64,000 nt of DNA, from contig NZ_JAEEGA010000017.1 of the NCBI RefSeq assembly GCF_017829975.1, forward strand, positions 1 to 64,000, written 5' to 3'. A program made the position numbers and the translations under genes. Of this stretch, positions 8,434 through 17,547 are shown piece by piece (position 1 is the first letter of the stretch; each line of letters opens with the position of its first letter). Below the pieces are notes generated by a model that saw only the letters and a list, made by a program, of their open reading frames with translations, was not told the DNA's origin and searched no databases. The stretch is from Vagococcus allomyrinae (GTDB taxonomy: Bacteria > Bacillota > Bacilli > Lactobacillales > Vagococcaceae).

Positions 8434-10926
8434 TTAATTTGACCATAAGTCCTTGCGAATGATCTCACTTGTTTGGCCGTTTGTTAAGGCTTTTAGTTTA
8501 TGTTGAATCAATAAGCGTCTTCCTTGCTGACTTTTGGTATAACTAAGGGTGACCTTTTGCTTAAACTGTTTTTGCCAATTCGCCATAAAGACCTGAGCCG
8601 CTTGTTTATTTTGTCCAAAAATTGCTGGAACTGGCCAACACTGCTGATCATCATGCAACAAATAGCGAGGCATGGCCAGCTCTTGGAACAATTCTTCCAC
8701 GCCACGATTAAAGAGTGCTTCTTCTTTTTTTAAGCCGCCTTCCAATGTGCAACTAATTTCCTGGGAGGTACTAACTACCTTCACTTTAGCAGATGATGTG
8801 ACAAGATGCAGGTCAACTAACGTATCATAAACGCTCTTTGCTCCTAAGTGCCATGTTTTAATGGTCTTTTGCCACTCTCTCTCAGCTTGGAATCGACTCC
8901 ACCGTTGCTGAATTTTCTCCCTTTGTGCCAAGGCGCCCCCTAGAGCACTACTGACAACAGCGCCGCCTAATGCCGCTAAAGGTGAAATCACCAAAAAACT
9001 TACCGGTAAAGCGACTAAGGCGAAGGTCGCCACTACTGAGAAACGGGCATCTTTCTGAAAAGTGCGCTTTTTCTTTAGGCTTTTAGGCTTGCCTTCAAAA
9101 CGCGTCATCACAACCTGTCGCAAGTGACTTCCTTTGCCTAAAGCTTTTTGCCATTGGGCACTTAACTCGGCTTTTTGACTACTCCAAAAAAGCATTTTCT
9201 CATTGTAATTTTCAATGGTCTGCGCTTGATAGTCAAGGGGAAACTCAAATCGTTCCGCGCCTGTTTCAATCACCCCATCTTGTTCAAAGGTAATGCCCGC
9301 AATATGGGCCAAACGTTTTGACAAGCGCTTTAGGCCTACTTGCTTTTCAGCCTCGACTTCCACTAAAACCATCCCTAAATGCCAAATCGTTGACGCTTCT
9401 TTCCCAGCTGCTTTTCGTAAACTGCGTCCTCTTAATTGTTGGGTTTGAACAAAACCATGACCTTGATTGCCCAAAATTAAACAATTAACTGCTGGGCAAT
9501 CCCAGCCTTCTCCAAGAAGTGCTACTGTGCCGATTAACACTTGAATTTTCTTTTGATTGACTAAAGCTGTCACATCTTCTAAAATATGTGAACGCTTCTC
9601 TTTAATCGGTAACAATACATAATCCTGATTATTAGGATAACGATCCCCTTCCAGATCGGCGAATCTTTCTTCATAAAGCGGCTTCGACACAACAAGCCAA
9701 TCTCCACAAATCGCGGCTAATTCTAGGTCTTCCTCATAACATAATTCACTTAAGTAATTAAATAGTGGAAATAGACCAAAGCTTGGTGAATCGCCTGTAA
9801 TCCCTTCCGCTTTAATAAAATCAACCAGGATGACTGCCGATAAATCAGCTTGCAGCTGGTTGGCCTCACGCATTATAATCTGGCGAATCCCTTGTTTTTT
9901 CCCCAGAGGATTTTGTTGAGGACTTAGAGGGAAGGCGGCAAATAAATTGACCCAGTGCTCTTGTCCTAATCGTTTTTGATTCACTAACTGACTGATTGCC
10001 AACTCAGGCACTTGCTTTGCCACGTAATTGGCAATCACTTCTAAATCTTTCGTGGTAACAGGCGGCACGCCAATGGCTTCGCCTTGTTTTTTCGATACGC
10101 CCAACAGTTGCCAATGGGCTTCACCTAAGTCATAATTGCGATGCCACAAATAAAGAAGCGCACTTTGATAGACCGCAAATGACTCATAAATGGTCGCCAA
10201 TGCTTCTAATGGTGCTTGAATAAACTGACAGTTAATTAAATAATCCCGTAACTCATCGTCTTCTAAAATCAATTGAAACAACGCCTCTTGACTTCTTTCA
10301 TGCTCGACATAAGAGGCTTGCATCTCTGTTGTTCCAGGAATTAAATAAACAAAATCTTGATGTGGTGCTAACACGTCTTCTTTGACTAAAGAAGGGATAC
10401 TGATTTCCCCGTCAATAGCGCCACTCACTTCAAGATAGCGGGCCCAATCAGCTGCCTCACTGTCAAAAGGCGGGGTCGCAGTTAAGGAGATTGTCATCAA
10501 CGTCGGCAATTGCGCTTTTAATGATAACACCGCCTCTGCCCAGCTACGCTTCAAATGGTGAGCCTCATCCAAAAGTAATAGCTCAACTTCCAATGGGGTT
10601 TTCTCCCACTGATAGAACTTCTGATAAGTCTCAATGGTAATCAACGACGGCTCATCAATCGTAAATGACACCTCTGATTGGGCCAATCTCTTGTCTTCAT
10701 ATAAGCCGACAATGGTTTGCCCCCACTGATTTTTCAACGCTAAAGAAGGCACCAAAATCAGCGCCTGACCACCATACAAACGGACAAATTCAATGCCCAA
10801 CAAGGTTTTACCTGATCCCGGCGGGGCTACTATGTGAATCGAACCATCCCTTTTTAACTCGTCAAATTGTGCTAATAATTCCTTTTGATACTCACGCCAC
10901 ACAATCCCCTTTGTCGATAAGTTCAT
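8434..10926 (-). CDS. SF2 DEAD/DEAH-box helicase with C-terminal hydrophobic segment
   Basis: A large (830-residue) superfamily 2 helicase. Motif I is APPGSGKT (about 34-41), motif II DEAH (about 120-123), motif III LTATP (about 148-152), motif V GTVALLGEGWDCP, and motif VI QLRGRSLRKA. The core resembles ResIII/UvrB-type ATPases. The C-terminal part is unusual. Around residues 630-680 a run of Ala/Val/Leu/Gly-rich sequence (VVATFALVALPVSFLVI, then LAALGGAVVSSALGGAL) could form two membrane spans or a hydrophobic hairpin. A further roughly 140-residue domain follows. The ATG follows GAGGTGAAGCG. The gene stands between pnp and acnA with terminators on both sides. Its substrate is unknown. Confidence 0.85.
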   Translation of the reverse strand: MNLSTKGIVWREYQKELLAQFDELKRDGSIHIVAPPGSGKTLLGIEFVRLYGGQALILVPSLALKNQWGQTIVGLYEDKRLAQSEVSFTIDEPSLITIETYQKFYQWEKTPLEVELLLLDEAHHLKRSWAEAVLSLKAQLPTLMTISLTATPPFDSEAADWARYLEVSGAIDGEISIPSLVKEDVLAPHQDFVYLIPGTTEMQASYVEHERSQEALFQLILEDDELRDYLINCQFIQAPLEALATIYESFAVYQSALLYLWHRNYDLGEAHWQLLGVSKKQGEAIGVPPVTTKDLEVIANYVAKQVPELAISQLVNQKRLGQEHWVNLFAAFPLSPQQNPLGKKQGIRQIIMREANQLQADLSAVILVDFIKAEGITGDSPSFGLFPLFNYLSELCYEEDLELAAICGDWLVVSKPLYEERFADLEGDRYPNNQDYVLLPIKEKRSHILEDVTALVNQKKIQVLIGTVALLGEGWDCPAVNCLILGNQGHGFVQTQQLRGRSLRKAAGKEASTIWHLGMVLVEVEAEKQVGLKRLSKRLAHIAGITFEQDGVIETGAERFEFPLDYQAQTIENYNEKMLFWSSQKAELSAQWQKALGKGSHLRQVVMTRFEGKPKSLKKKRTFQKDARFSVVATFALVALPVSFLVISPLAALGGAVVSSALGGALAQREKIQQRWSRFQAEREWQKTIKTWHLGAKSVYDTLVDLHLVTSSAKVKVVSTSQEISCTLEGGLKKEEALFNRGVEELFQELAMPRYLLHDDQQCWPVPAIFGQNKQAAQVFMANWQKQFKQKVTLSYTKSQQGRRLLIQHKLKALTNGQTSEIIRKDLWSN

Positions 10927-10944
10927 CGCTTCACCTCGATTTAA

Positions 10945-10978
10945 AAAAGGACAGGGAAAACTGCTCCCCGTCCTTTCA
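10945..10978 (-). terminator. Terminator after pnp
   Basis: On the minus strand AAAGGACGGGGA pairs with TCCCTGTCCTTT across a short loop, with a following T-run. It lies between the pnp stop and the helicase start. The helicase therefore depends on read-through or on a promoter inside the hairpin region that I could not identify. Confidence 0.8.
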
Positions 10979-10985
10979 ATTTAAC

Positions 10986-13106
10986 TTATTTTGTTTCTGC
11001 TTTGTCGTCTTTCAACATCGCTTTACGTGACGCATTGACACGTCCCATTTTATCGATTTCCGTAACTTTGACTAAGACTTCGTCCCCTAGTTTCACCACA
11101 TCTTCCACGTTAGCCACACGTTCGTTAGCTAGTTGAGAGATATGCACTAAAGCGTCTTTGCCTTTGATTAAGTTAACGAAAGCGCCAAATTTCTCAACGC
11201 GAACGACTTTACCTAAGTAAACTTCGCCGACTACAACTTCTTTTGTCAACTCTTCAATGATTTGGATAGCTTTCTTAATCATCGCAGCGTCGGCAGAGGC
11301 AATGCTGACATTACCATCTTGGTCGATGTCGATCTTAACGCCTGTTTCATCGATAATACCGTTAATCGTGTCGCCACCTTTACCGATAACATCTTTGATT
11401 TTTTCAGGTTTGATTTGAATCATTTCAATCTTCGGTGCGTACTCGCTTAACTCTTCACGAGGCGCCGCAATGGTCGCTGTTAAGACCTCTAAGATTTCCA
11501 TCCGAGCTTTCTTGGCTTGCGTTAAAGCTTCTGTCAAGATTTGCTCGGTGATCCCTTCAATTTTAATGTCCATTTGCAAGGCGGTAATCCCATCTTTAGT
11601 TCCAGCAACTTTAAAGTCCATGTCCCCTAAATGATCTTCTAAACCTTGAATATCGGTTAAAATTGTATAATTATCGCCATCCATTACCAGACCCATGGCA
11701 ATCCCAGCAACTGGGGCTTTAATCGGCACACCAGCATCCATTAAGGCCAAGATCCCACCACAGATACTCGCTTGTGAAGAAGAACCGTTTGATTCTAATA
11801 CTTCAGATACGACACGAATCATGTATGGGAAATCCTCTTCCGATGGAATAACTTGCGCCATAGCACGTTCACCTAAGGCACCGTGACCAATTTCACGACG
11901 ACCTGGACCACGTGACGGACCCGTTGACCCGACTGAGAATTGTGGGAAATTATAATGATGGATAAATCGTTTGCTGTCTTCTAACCCTAGACCATCAATA
12001 ATTTGATGTTCGCCAAGAGGCGCTAGTGTCACCACTGACAAGGCTTGTGTTTGACCACGGGTGAACAGACCAGAACCATGGGCACGAGGCAAGAGGCCAA
12101 CTTCGCCGTCTAATGGGCGGATTTCATCAACTTTACGGCCATCAGGACGGACTTTATCGATAGTAATTAAACGACGGACTTCGTTCTTTTCCATGTCCTC
12201 TAAAATCTGACGGACTTCTTTTAATTTTTTAGCTGAATCAGCATCGTCTGCTAATTTTTCTTCATATAACGCGTAGATTTCTTCTTTAAGAGCGTCGATG
12301 TTTTCTTCGCGAGCTAATTTTTCTTCTGTTTGAATCGCCGCAACCATCTTGCCTTGATAAGCGTCGTTAATTTCGGTCTCTAAGTCTTCTGACACTTGTA
12401 ACAAGGTGATTTCCATTTTCTCTTTACCGACTTCCGCCGCAATTTTTTCTTGGAATGCTACTAATTCTTTAACTGCCGCATGACCGAATAATAAAGCACC
12501 TAACATGTCTTCTTCTGAGACTTCTTTCGCGCCACTTTCCACCATGTTAATCGCATCTTTGGTTCCGGCTACCGTTAATTCAATATCAGATAATTCCGCT
12601 TGTTCAATCGTTGGGTTTAAGATGTATTCACCGTTTACACGGCCAACGTTAACGCCAGCAATCGGACCGTTGAAGGGAATATCAGAGATACATAGAGCCA
12701 ATGAAGACCCTAACATCGCAGACATTTCAGGGGTACAATCTTGCTCAACACTCATGACCACATTGGTAATTTGTACGTCGTTACGGAAACCTTCCGCAAA
12801 CATCGGGCGAATCGGGCGGTCGATTAGGCGAGCTGTTAAGGTTGCACGTTCACTTGGACGTGCTTCACGTTTGATAAAACCACCTGGAACTTTACCAACG
12901 GCATACATTTTTTCGTCATAGTTAACCGTTAATGGGAAGAAATCCACGTCTTTCGGCGCTTTAGACCCCACAGCGGCACTTAATACCACGGTATCGCCAT
13001 AACGGACAAATACTGAGCCATTTGCTTGTTTTGCTAATTGGCCAACTTCAACTGATAGCGGACGTCCGCCCCAGTCCATCGAGAATACTTTTTTTTCTGA
13101 ACTCAT
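10986..13106 (-). CDS. pnp: Polyribonucleotide nucleotidyltransferase (PNPase)
   Basis: Phosphorolytic 3'-5' exoribonuclease involved in mRNA turnover. The 706-residue chain shows two RNase PH domains ([16 protein letters not shown] and later [19 protein letters not shown]), the [19 protein letters not shown] block, a KH domain with [11 protein letters not shown], and an S1 domain with [20 protein letters not shown] near the C-terminus. AAAGGAGCAAGAG precedes the ATG. It follows rpsO, as in most bacteria, but an rpsO terminator and about 200 bases separate them. Confidence 0.98.
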   Translation of the reverse strand: MSSEKKVFSMDWGGRPLSVEVGQLAKQANGSVFVRYGDTVVLSAAVGSKAPKDVDFFPLTVNYDEKMYAVGKVPGGFIKREARPSERATLTARLIDRPIRPMFAEGFRNDVQITNVVMSVEQDCTPEMSAMLGSSLALCISDIPFNGPIAGVNVGRVNGEYILNPTIEQAELSDIELTVAGTKDAINMVESGAKEVSEEDMLGALLFGHAAVKELVAFQEKIAAEVGKEKMEITLLQVSEDLETEINDAYQGKMVAAIQTEEKLAREENIDALKEEIYALYEEKLADDADSAKKLKEVRQILEDMEKNEVRRLITIDKVRPDGRKVDEIRPLDGEVGLLPRAHGSGLFTRGQTQALSVVTLAPLGEHQIIDGLGLEDSKRFIHHYNFPQFSVGSTGPSRGPGRREIGHGALGERAMAQVIPSEEDFPYMIRVVSEVLESNGSSSQASICGGILALMDAGVPIKAPVAGIAMGLVMDGDNYTILTDIQGLEDHLGDMDFKVAGTKDGITALQMDIKIEGITEQILTEALTQAKKARMEILEVLTATIAAPREELSEYAPKIEMIQIKPEKIKDVIGKGGDTINGIIDETGVKIDIDQDGNVSIASADAAMIKKAIQIIEELTKEVVVGEVYLGKVVRVEKFGAFVNLIKGKDALVHISQLANERVANVEDVVKLGDEVLVKVTEIDKMGRVNASRKAMLKDDKAETK

Positions 13107-13258
13107 CTCTTGCTCCTTTTATTTTCGAAAAGCGTGAGTGGGCTACTAAACAAATGTCAACACCCAACAACGGCCTTGTTGACAGCTCTCATTTGCATAG
13201 TAGTATCACTAAACACGATTTCGAAAATTTTCATTTTTTTACATACTATTAAGACTAA

Positions 13259-13297
13259 AAGAAAGCGAGATCCATAACGAACCTCACTTTCTTCAAT
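13259..13297 (-). terminator. Terminator after rpsO
   Basis: On the minus strand AAGAAAGTGAG pairs with CTCGCTTTCTT (one G/T pair) around a loop of about 13 bases and is followed by TTT. It should at least partly separate rpsO from pnp. The remaining 13107-13258 stretch holds no gene I can see and presumably carries a pnp promoter. Confidence 0.65.
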
Positions 13298-13310
13298 ATG
13301 TCCGATTTGA

Positions 13311-13580
13311 TTAACGACGTAATCCTAAACGTTGGATTAATTCGCGGTAACGAGCCACATCGTTGTTACGTAAGTAAGCTAGTAAGTTACGACGGTGTCC
13401 AACTTTTTTCATTAAACCACGGTAAGAATGGTGATCTTTCTTGTGTAGTTTAGAGTGATCGTTTAAGTGATTGATTTCTGCAGTTAATACAGCAATTTGC
13501 ACTTCTGGAGAACCAGTATCTCCTTCGTGACGAGCATACTCTTTAATGATTTCGTTTTTCTTTTCTTTTGACATTGCCAT
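13311..13580 (-). CDS. rpsO: 30S ribosomal protein S15
   Basis: S15 binds 16S rRNA early in small-subunit assembly. From the ATG at 13580 the product is 89 residues, the exact family length, with [16 protein letters not shown] and [23 protein letters not shown]. That ATG is preceded by GAGGTGGAAAAG. The frame is open for 44 codons further upstream, but that extension overlaps a strong promoter and does not align with S15. The next gene is pnp. Confidence 0.98.
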   Translation of the reverse strand: MAMSKEKKNEIIKEYARHEGDTGSPEVQIAVLTAEINHLNDHSKLHKKDHHSYRGLMKKVGHRRNLLAYLRNNDVARYRELIQRLGLRR

Positions 13581-13712
13581 CTTTTCCACCTCTTTCTGAT
13601 AAATTCGTCCCATAACTGAGTAGGCCGTAGGTGACTCGACGAACCAAGTAATAGGCGGCACAATCTGATAATCGTACAGTAATACTTTACCTGAATCCCC
13701 GCCTAAATGCAA
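13581..13712 (-). promoter_or_regulatory. rpsO promoter and leader (possible S15-binding)
   Basis: On the minus strand TTGCAT (13707-13712) and TAAAGT (13684-13689) are 17 bases apart, placing the transcript start near 13677. The resulting leader of nearly 100 bases before rpsO is long enough for the S15 autoregulatory RNA known from other bacteria. I did not confirm a specific fold. Confidence 0.6.
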
Positions 13713-13840
13713 GCAGTTTCTCCCTCCCTTTAAAAAAAGAAACGAAAACTTGGGGAATAACTCTCGTCGGCTAACCGTTCAAGGGAAATATTGAACCATT
13801 TAAGCAATCAAGGCCCTTTGCCTGACCCTCTTTGTTAGGA

Positions 13841-13870
13841 TTAAGTCAGTCATAAGAAAGACTGACTTAA
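13841..13870. promoter_or_regulatory. 11-bp perfect inverted repeat upstream of ABC ATPase
   Basis: TTAAGTCAGTC (13841-13851) and GACTGACTTAA (13860-13870) are exact complements around eight bases. The downstream arm ends two bases before the AAGGAGG ribosome binding site of the ABC ATPase gene. There is no T-run, so an operator or a translation-controlling hairpin is more likely than a terminator. Confidence 0.6.
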
Positions 13871-13885
13871 CAAGGAGGAAAAAAG

Positions 13886-14596
13886 ATGATTGAGGTTAAA
13901 AACTTAACAAAAGATTACGGTAAAGGCGTCGGGGCAACAGAGGTCAATTTAATCGCCAAACCTGGTGAAATAACGGTTTTACTCGGGGCAAATGGTGCTG
14001 GCAAGTCAACTACTATAAAAAGCATTATCGGTTTGCTTAAATATACTGGTGACATTCAAATTTGCGGACACCCTAACTTGAGCGTAGAAGCTAAAAAGTC
14101 CTTTGGCTACATTCCCGAAACCCCTGTTCTTTACGATTTATTAACAATTGATGAGCATGTTGACTTTATTGGCAATGCTTATAACATCCCCAATTACCAA
14201 AAAGAAGCGACTAAATTTTTAACCCTCTTTAAGCTCTTGGATAAACGCCAATCCATCGCCAAAGAGCTTTCAAAGGGCATGCGGCAAAAATTATCCATGA
14301 CTCTGGCCTTGATGATTCGCCCTAAAGCTCTTCTAGTCGATGAACCGATGATGGGACTGGATCCCAATAGTATCCAAGATACTTTGGATATCCTAGAAGG
14401 CATGAAACACCAAGGCGTTAGTATTTTGATGAGCACTCATATTATCGACATGCTAAACGACATCTGGGATCGAGCTTACATCATGAAAAAAGGCCGGGTG
14501 TTACAAGAAGTCACTCGCACCTCTCTTGGTAACCAAAGTCTCAAAGAACTCTTTTTCACCTTAAACGAGGAGGGACAAGATGAAACAGTTAATTAA
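13886..14596 (+). CDS. ABC transporter ATP-binding protein (EcsA-like)
   Basis: Energises an ABC-2 type exporter. The 236-residue protein has Walker A GANGAGKST (about residue 33), Q-loop region SFGYIPETPVLYDLLT, signature LSKGMRQKLSM, Walker B ALLVDEPMMGLDP and switch His STHIID. The IPETP stretch recalls EcsA-type ATPases. The ATG follows AAGGAGGAAAAAAG. The next gene, its presumed permease partner, starts 17 bases before this one ends. The permease is frameshifted, so the pair may not work. The substrate is unknown. Confidence 0.9.
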   Translation: MIEVKNLTKDYGKGVGATEVNLIAKPGEITVLLGANGAGKSTTIKSIIGLLKYTGDIQICGHPNLSVEAKKSFGYIPETPVLYDLLTIDEHVDFIGNAYNIPNYQKEATKFLTLFKLLDKRQSIAKELSKGMRQKLSMTLALMIRPKALLVDEPMMGLDPNSIQDTLDILEGMKHQGVSILMSTHIIDMLNDIWDRAYIMKKGRVLQEVTRTSLGNQSLKELFFTLNEEGQDETVN

Positions 14597-16132
14597 ATTA
14601 AATGCCACCAAAAAAAAGGCGAAACTTCGTGACTTACTTAAAAGCCCTCTTTCGGCTATTTTTATGATTCTGATGGTTGGCGGCGCTGCTTTTTCCATCT
14701 TACCTGTTTTGTTTAGCAAGCAAGCTCTCTTAGCAGAAGATATGTTTTCCGTCTATACCTTATTAGTGATTGGTTTTTCCTTTGGTTTAGTGATGATGAT
14801 TTTGCTGCAAAAACGAATGGCCCTCTTTTTTGAGGAAGACTCTTACTACATGTTTATCGGCCCTTTTACCAACCGACAAATCTTAGGCTATGCGGCCTTC
14901 GATAGTTTTTTACAAAGTGTGTTAACCGGTCTGTTTTGCGGCCTAATCCCCGTAATTTTTCTCATGTCTGTCGGCCGCTTGACATTCTTACAATTGATAA
15001 CCGCCTGCACCAGCTCCATTTTATTGATCAATGCCTTTATGATGATTTTACAAATTATTTACGTTAAGGAGCTCATCAATCAGCAAAAAAGTCGCCGAAA
15101 CCAACTGCTTGGCTTGCTTTTTTTACTAGTCGTCGCAGCCTTTGTCGCCTATAACCTATTTGTCGCCCATTTTGATGTAAGAAAAGGTCTGTTAACCTTT
15201 GTTACAAGCGAAAGCTTTTACTGGGTTCCCCTGATCGGTTGGGCAAAACTAGCCATTAACAGCTCTTTTGCCCCTAACATTCTCGGCTTATTTACCGGCC
15301 TGGGACTGCCACTTTTAACAAACGGGTTACTTATTTTTTACTTCACCCATCTCAAGGGAGACTTTTATGAGCAAGCCATGATCGATGCAATTGATTACAC
15401 CGATTACTATAAAAAAGCCATGGCTGGCAAAGATGATTCTCAGCCCAAAAAACTGCAAAAGGTGACGATTAAGTATCAGCAAAATGAAGGCGCCCTGTTT
15501 TCTAAAAACTGGCTAATTCTGTTAAAATCACGACAATTTTTATCTAAGGGAGAGATCATTCCCCTCTTCACTGGCTTGATATTCTGTTTTGGGCTAAAAA
15601 CTAATTTCTATATTTACACAGGTATTTTAGTCTTCTATTTAATCAGTACCGTTAGTTCATCAAGCATCACGGAAGAACTAAAAAGCAACTACCTTTACTT
15701 AATCCCTGGTAATCCTTTCAAAAAATTGATCAGCATTTTAGTGATTCCCTTTGGTAAAAGTTTGTTGTTTTGCTTCTTATTCTTACTGCCTGGTTCGCTG
15801 TTCTTAAAGACGTCACCTATGACCTTTATCATGACGTTTATTTATTAGCTTCCCTGATCGCGCTCTTCCATTCAGCCAATGTAGTGGCTTTGCGGATACT
15901 CAAATCCCGTAGCAATATCATGATGGAAAGTTCCCTGAGAATGCTACTGATTACCGCATCATTAATTCCCAGTGCCTTAATTGCGCTTGGGTGTTATGCC
16001 ATAACTGGCAATCTCAGCACGACCTTAACGCTCTTAGTTCCACTTATTTCAATCATCAATCTATTATTAACAGGGGGCATCTTTTTCCTCTGTCAAGACA
16101 TGATGAATGGCAATGCTTATACGGCTGACTAG
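14580..16132 (+). pseudogene. ABC transporter permease, frameshifted
   Basis: A polytopic membrane protein forming a pair with the ATPase at 13886-14596. The first frame starts at 14580 (MKQLIKLNATKKK) and runs 422 codons with many hydrophobic spans, stopping at TAG 15846-15848. A second frame, open from at least 15770 to 16132, continues with typical spans (LLASLIALFHSANVVALRIL, LRMLLITASLIPSALIALG). Joined, they give about 515 residues. The shift is the one expected from a single missing base somewhere in 15770-15848. I found no slippery heptamer, so mutation or sequencing error is likelier than programmed shifting. The family resembles the putative ABC-exporter membrane proteins. Confidence 0.8.
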
Positions 16133-16136
16133 CTCA

Positions 16137-16175
16137 GATTGGCAGCAAAACAACCAAGAGCCAATCTATCTTTTT
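16137..16175 (+). terminator. Possible terminator after the ABC pair
   Basis: GATTGGC (16137-16143) pairs with GCCAATC (16160-16166) around a 16-base loop and is followed by TATCTTTTT. The stem is short, so efficiency is uncertain. The def promoter begins directly after it. Confidence 0.5.
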
Positions 16176-16187
16176 CCATTCTCCTTG

Positions 16188-16196
16188 TGGTATAAT
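16188..16196 (+). promoter_or_regulatory. Extended -10 promoter of def
   Basis: TGGTATAAT at 16188-16196 combines a perfect TATAAT hexamer with the TG extension. No good -35 element is visible 17 bases upstream. Transcription would start about 28 bases before the def ATG, just ahead of its AAGGAGTG ribosome binding site. Confidence 0.65.
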
Positions 16197-16230
16197 ATAG
16201 TGATGAAAATGCACAAGGAGTGAAAGTTTA

Positions 16231-16794
16231 ATGATTACAATGGACGATATCATTCGTGAAGGTCATCCGACTTTGCGACAAGTCGCTGAAGAAGTGGCCT
16301 TGCCATTAACCGACGAAGAACGTCAACTCGGTGACGACATGTTAACTTTTTTAAAAAATAGCCAAGACCCTGAAATGGCTGAAAAATATGAATTAAGAGG
16401 CGGCGTCGGGTTAGCTGCCCCTCAATTAAACGTGTCAAAGCGCATCATCGCCTTGCATGTGCCTAACAATGACCCTGACGCCTCAGCCCCCTCTTTGAGC
16501 ACGGTCATGGTTAACCCCAAAATTATCAGCCATTCTGTTCAAGACGCCTGTTTAAAAGATGGGGAAGGCTGTTTATCAGTTGACCGCGATGTGCCTGGTT
16601 ACGTAGTCCGCCACTTACGAGTGACCGTCTCCTACTTTGACATGGATGGCCAACAACATAAGCTTAAGCTAAAAGATTACGAAGCCATCGTGATCCAACA
16701 TGAAATTGATCACATCAACGGCGTCATGTTCTTCGACCACATCGATGACAGCAATCCTTATGCTGTGAAGAATGACGTAATTATCATTGAATAA
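16231..16794 (+). CDS. def: Peptide deformylase
   Basis: Removes the formyl group from nascent N-terminal methionine. The 187-residue product is the longer Gram-positive form and has all three family motifs: [16 protein letters not shown] and QHEIDHING, which supply the metal-binding Cys and two His and the catalytic Glu. An AAGGAGTG site precedes the ATG. It is a single-gene unit with its own promoter and terminator. Confidence 0.97.
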   Translation: MITMDDIIREGHPTLRQVAEEVALPLTDEERQLGDDMLTFLKNSQDPEMAEKYELRGGVGLAAPQLNVSKRIIALHVPNNDPDASAPSLSTVMVNPKIISHSVQDACLKDGEGCLSVDRDVPGYVVRHLRVTVSYFDMDGQQHKLKLKDYEAIVIQHEIDHINGVMFFDHIDDSNPYAVKNDVIIIE

Positions 16795-16796
16795 AA

Positions 16797-16836
16797 AAAG
16801 CAGTCTTGGTTATTGATAACCCAAGACTGTTTTTTG
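16797..16836. terminator. Bidirectional terminator between def and ulaF
   Basis: CAGTCTTGG (16801-16809) and CCAAGACTG (16821-16829) pair around an 11-base loop, with A-runs on the left and TTTTTT on the right. It can end both def and the minus-strand ula operon. Confidence 0.9.
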
Positions 16837-17547
16837 CTAATTTTGCCCATAATACGCGTTTTCACCATGTTTTCGCCAGTAATGTTTAGCCAATAAACCA
16901 GCGGAAATAGGGGTTGCTCTTGGAGTGACCCGTTCCGTTCCAATTGCCATCTCAGCCACTTCCTCAAGAATAATCCCATGTTCCACCGCTTCTGCCACAC
17001 TCCTCCCCCACACAAAGGGCCCATGTCCCTCAACAATCACGCCTGGTACAGCTAAAGGATCTAGCTGTCGTTCTCTAAAGGTTTCCACAATCACCTGACC
17101 CGTTTCTGTTTCATAATCCCCTGTGATCTCTGACTGGGTTAACGGACGAGTGCATGGCACGGCGCCGTAAAAGGTATCGGCATGAGTGGTCCCATAAGGA
17201 GGAATATCACGCCCCCCTTGGGCCCACATGACCCCGTGTTTCGAATGAGTATGAACGACTGCGGTGATCGCTGAAAATTGGCGATATAGTACAAGATGTG
17301 TAGCCAAATCAGAGGATGGCTTTAGGTCACCTTCCAGCACTTGGCCAGCTAAATCGGTTACCACCATTTGATCTGGCTGTAGTTGCTCATAAGCCACCCC
17401 ACTAGGTTTAATCACGACCACTTGTAAATCTCGGTTAACCTCGCTGACATTCCCCCAAGTTAGTTTTACTAATCCCCCTTGCGGTAAAGCTAAGTTAGCC
17501 TGACAAACCCGTTCCTTCATTTCTCTTAATACCTTTGTTTTAGACAT
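16837..17547 (-). CDS. ulaF: L-ribulose-5-phosphate 4-epimerase (ascorbate pathway)
   Basis: Converts L-ribulose 5-phosphate to D-xylulose 5-phosphate, the last step of L-ascorbate fermentation. The 236-residue class II aldolase-fold protein shows KPSGVAYEQLQPD, the metal-binding VHTHSKHGVMWAQGGRDIP and GHGPFVWG blocks, and a C-terminal KHYWRKHGENAYYGQ tail typical of AraD/UlaF. It overlaps ulaE by eight bases, with a GGAGG site inside ulaE's end. It is the last gene of the ula operon and is followed by a strong terminator. Sequence alone does not separate AraD from UlaF. The operon does. Confidence 0.93.
   Translation of the reverse strand: MSKTKVLREMKERVCQANLALPQGGLVKLTWGNVSEVNRDLQVVVIKPSGVAYEQLQPDQMVVTDLAGQVLEGDLKPSSDLATHLVLYRQFSAITAVVHTHSKHGVMWAQGGRDIPPYGTTHADTFYGAVPCTRPLTQSEITGDYETETGQVIVETFRERQLDPLAVPGVIVEGHGPFVWGRSVAEAVEHGIILEEVAEMAIGTERVTPRATPISAGLLAKHYWRKHGENAYYGQN

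Noticed and set aside
10665-11030. A 121-codon plus-strand frame across the helicase start and pnp end
   Set aside because: It runs antisense through two genes and a terminator hairpin, with no ribosome binding site.
12505-12921. A 138-codon open frame on the plus strand inside pnp
   Set aside because: It lies wholly antisense to the conserved pnp reading frame, has no ribosome binding site and shows no family motif.
13581-13712. N-terminal extension of rpsO by 44 codons
   Set aside because: The extension covers the predicted promoter and leader and does not align with S15. The ATG at 13580 has a proper ribosome binding site.
15780-15848. Programmed -1 frameshift in the ABC permease gene
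   Set aside because: The geometry would need a -1 shift, but no X-XXY-YYZ slippery heptamer is present in the overlap, so mutation or sequence error is preferred.
16758-17036. A 92-codon minus-strand frame across the end of ulaF and the def terminator
   Set aside because: It overlaps ulaF in another frame and crosses the bidirectional terminator; the composition is not protein-like.
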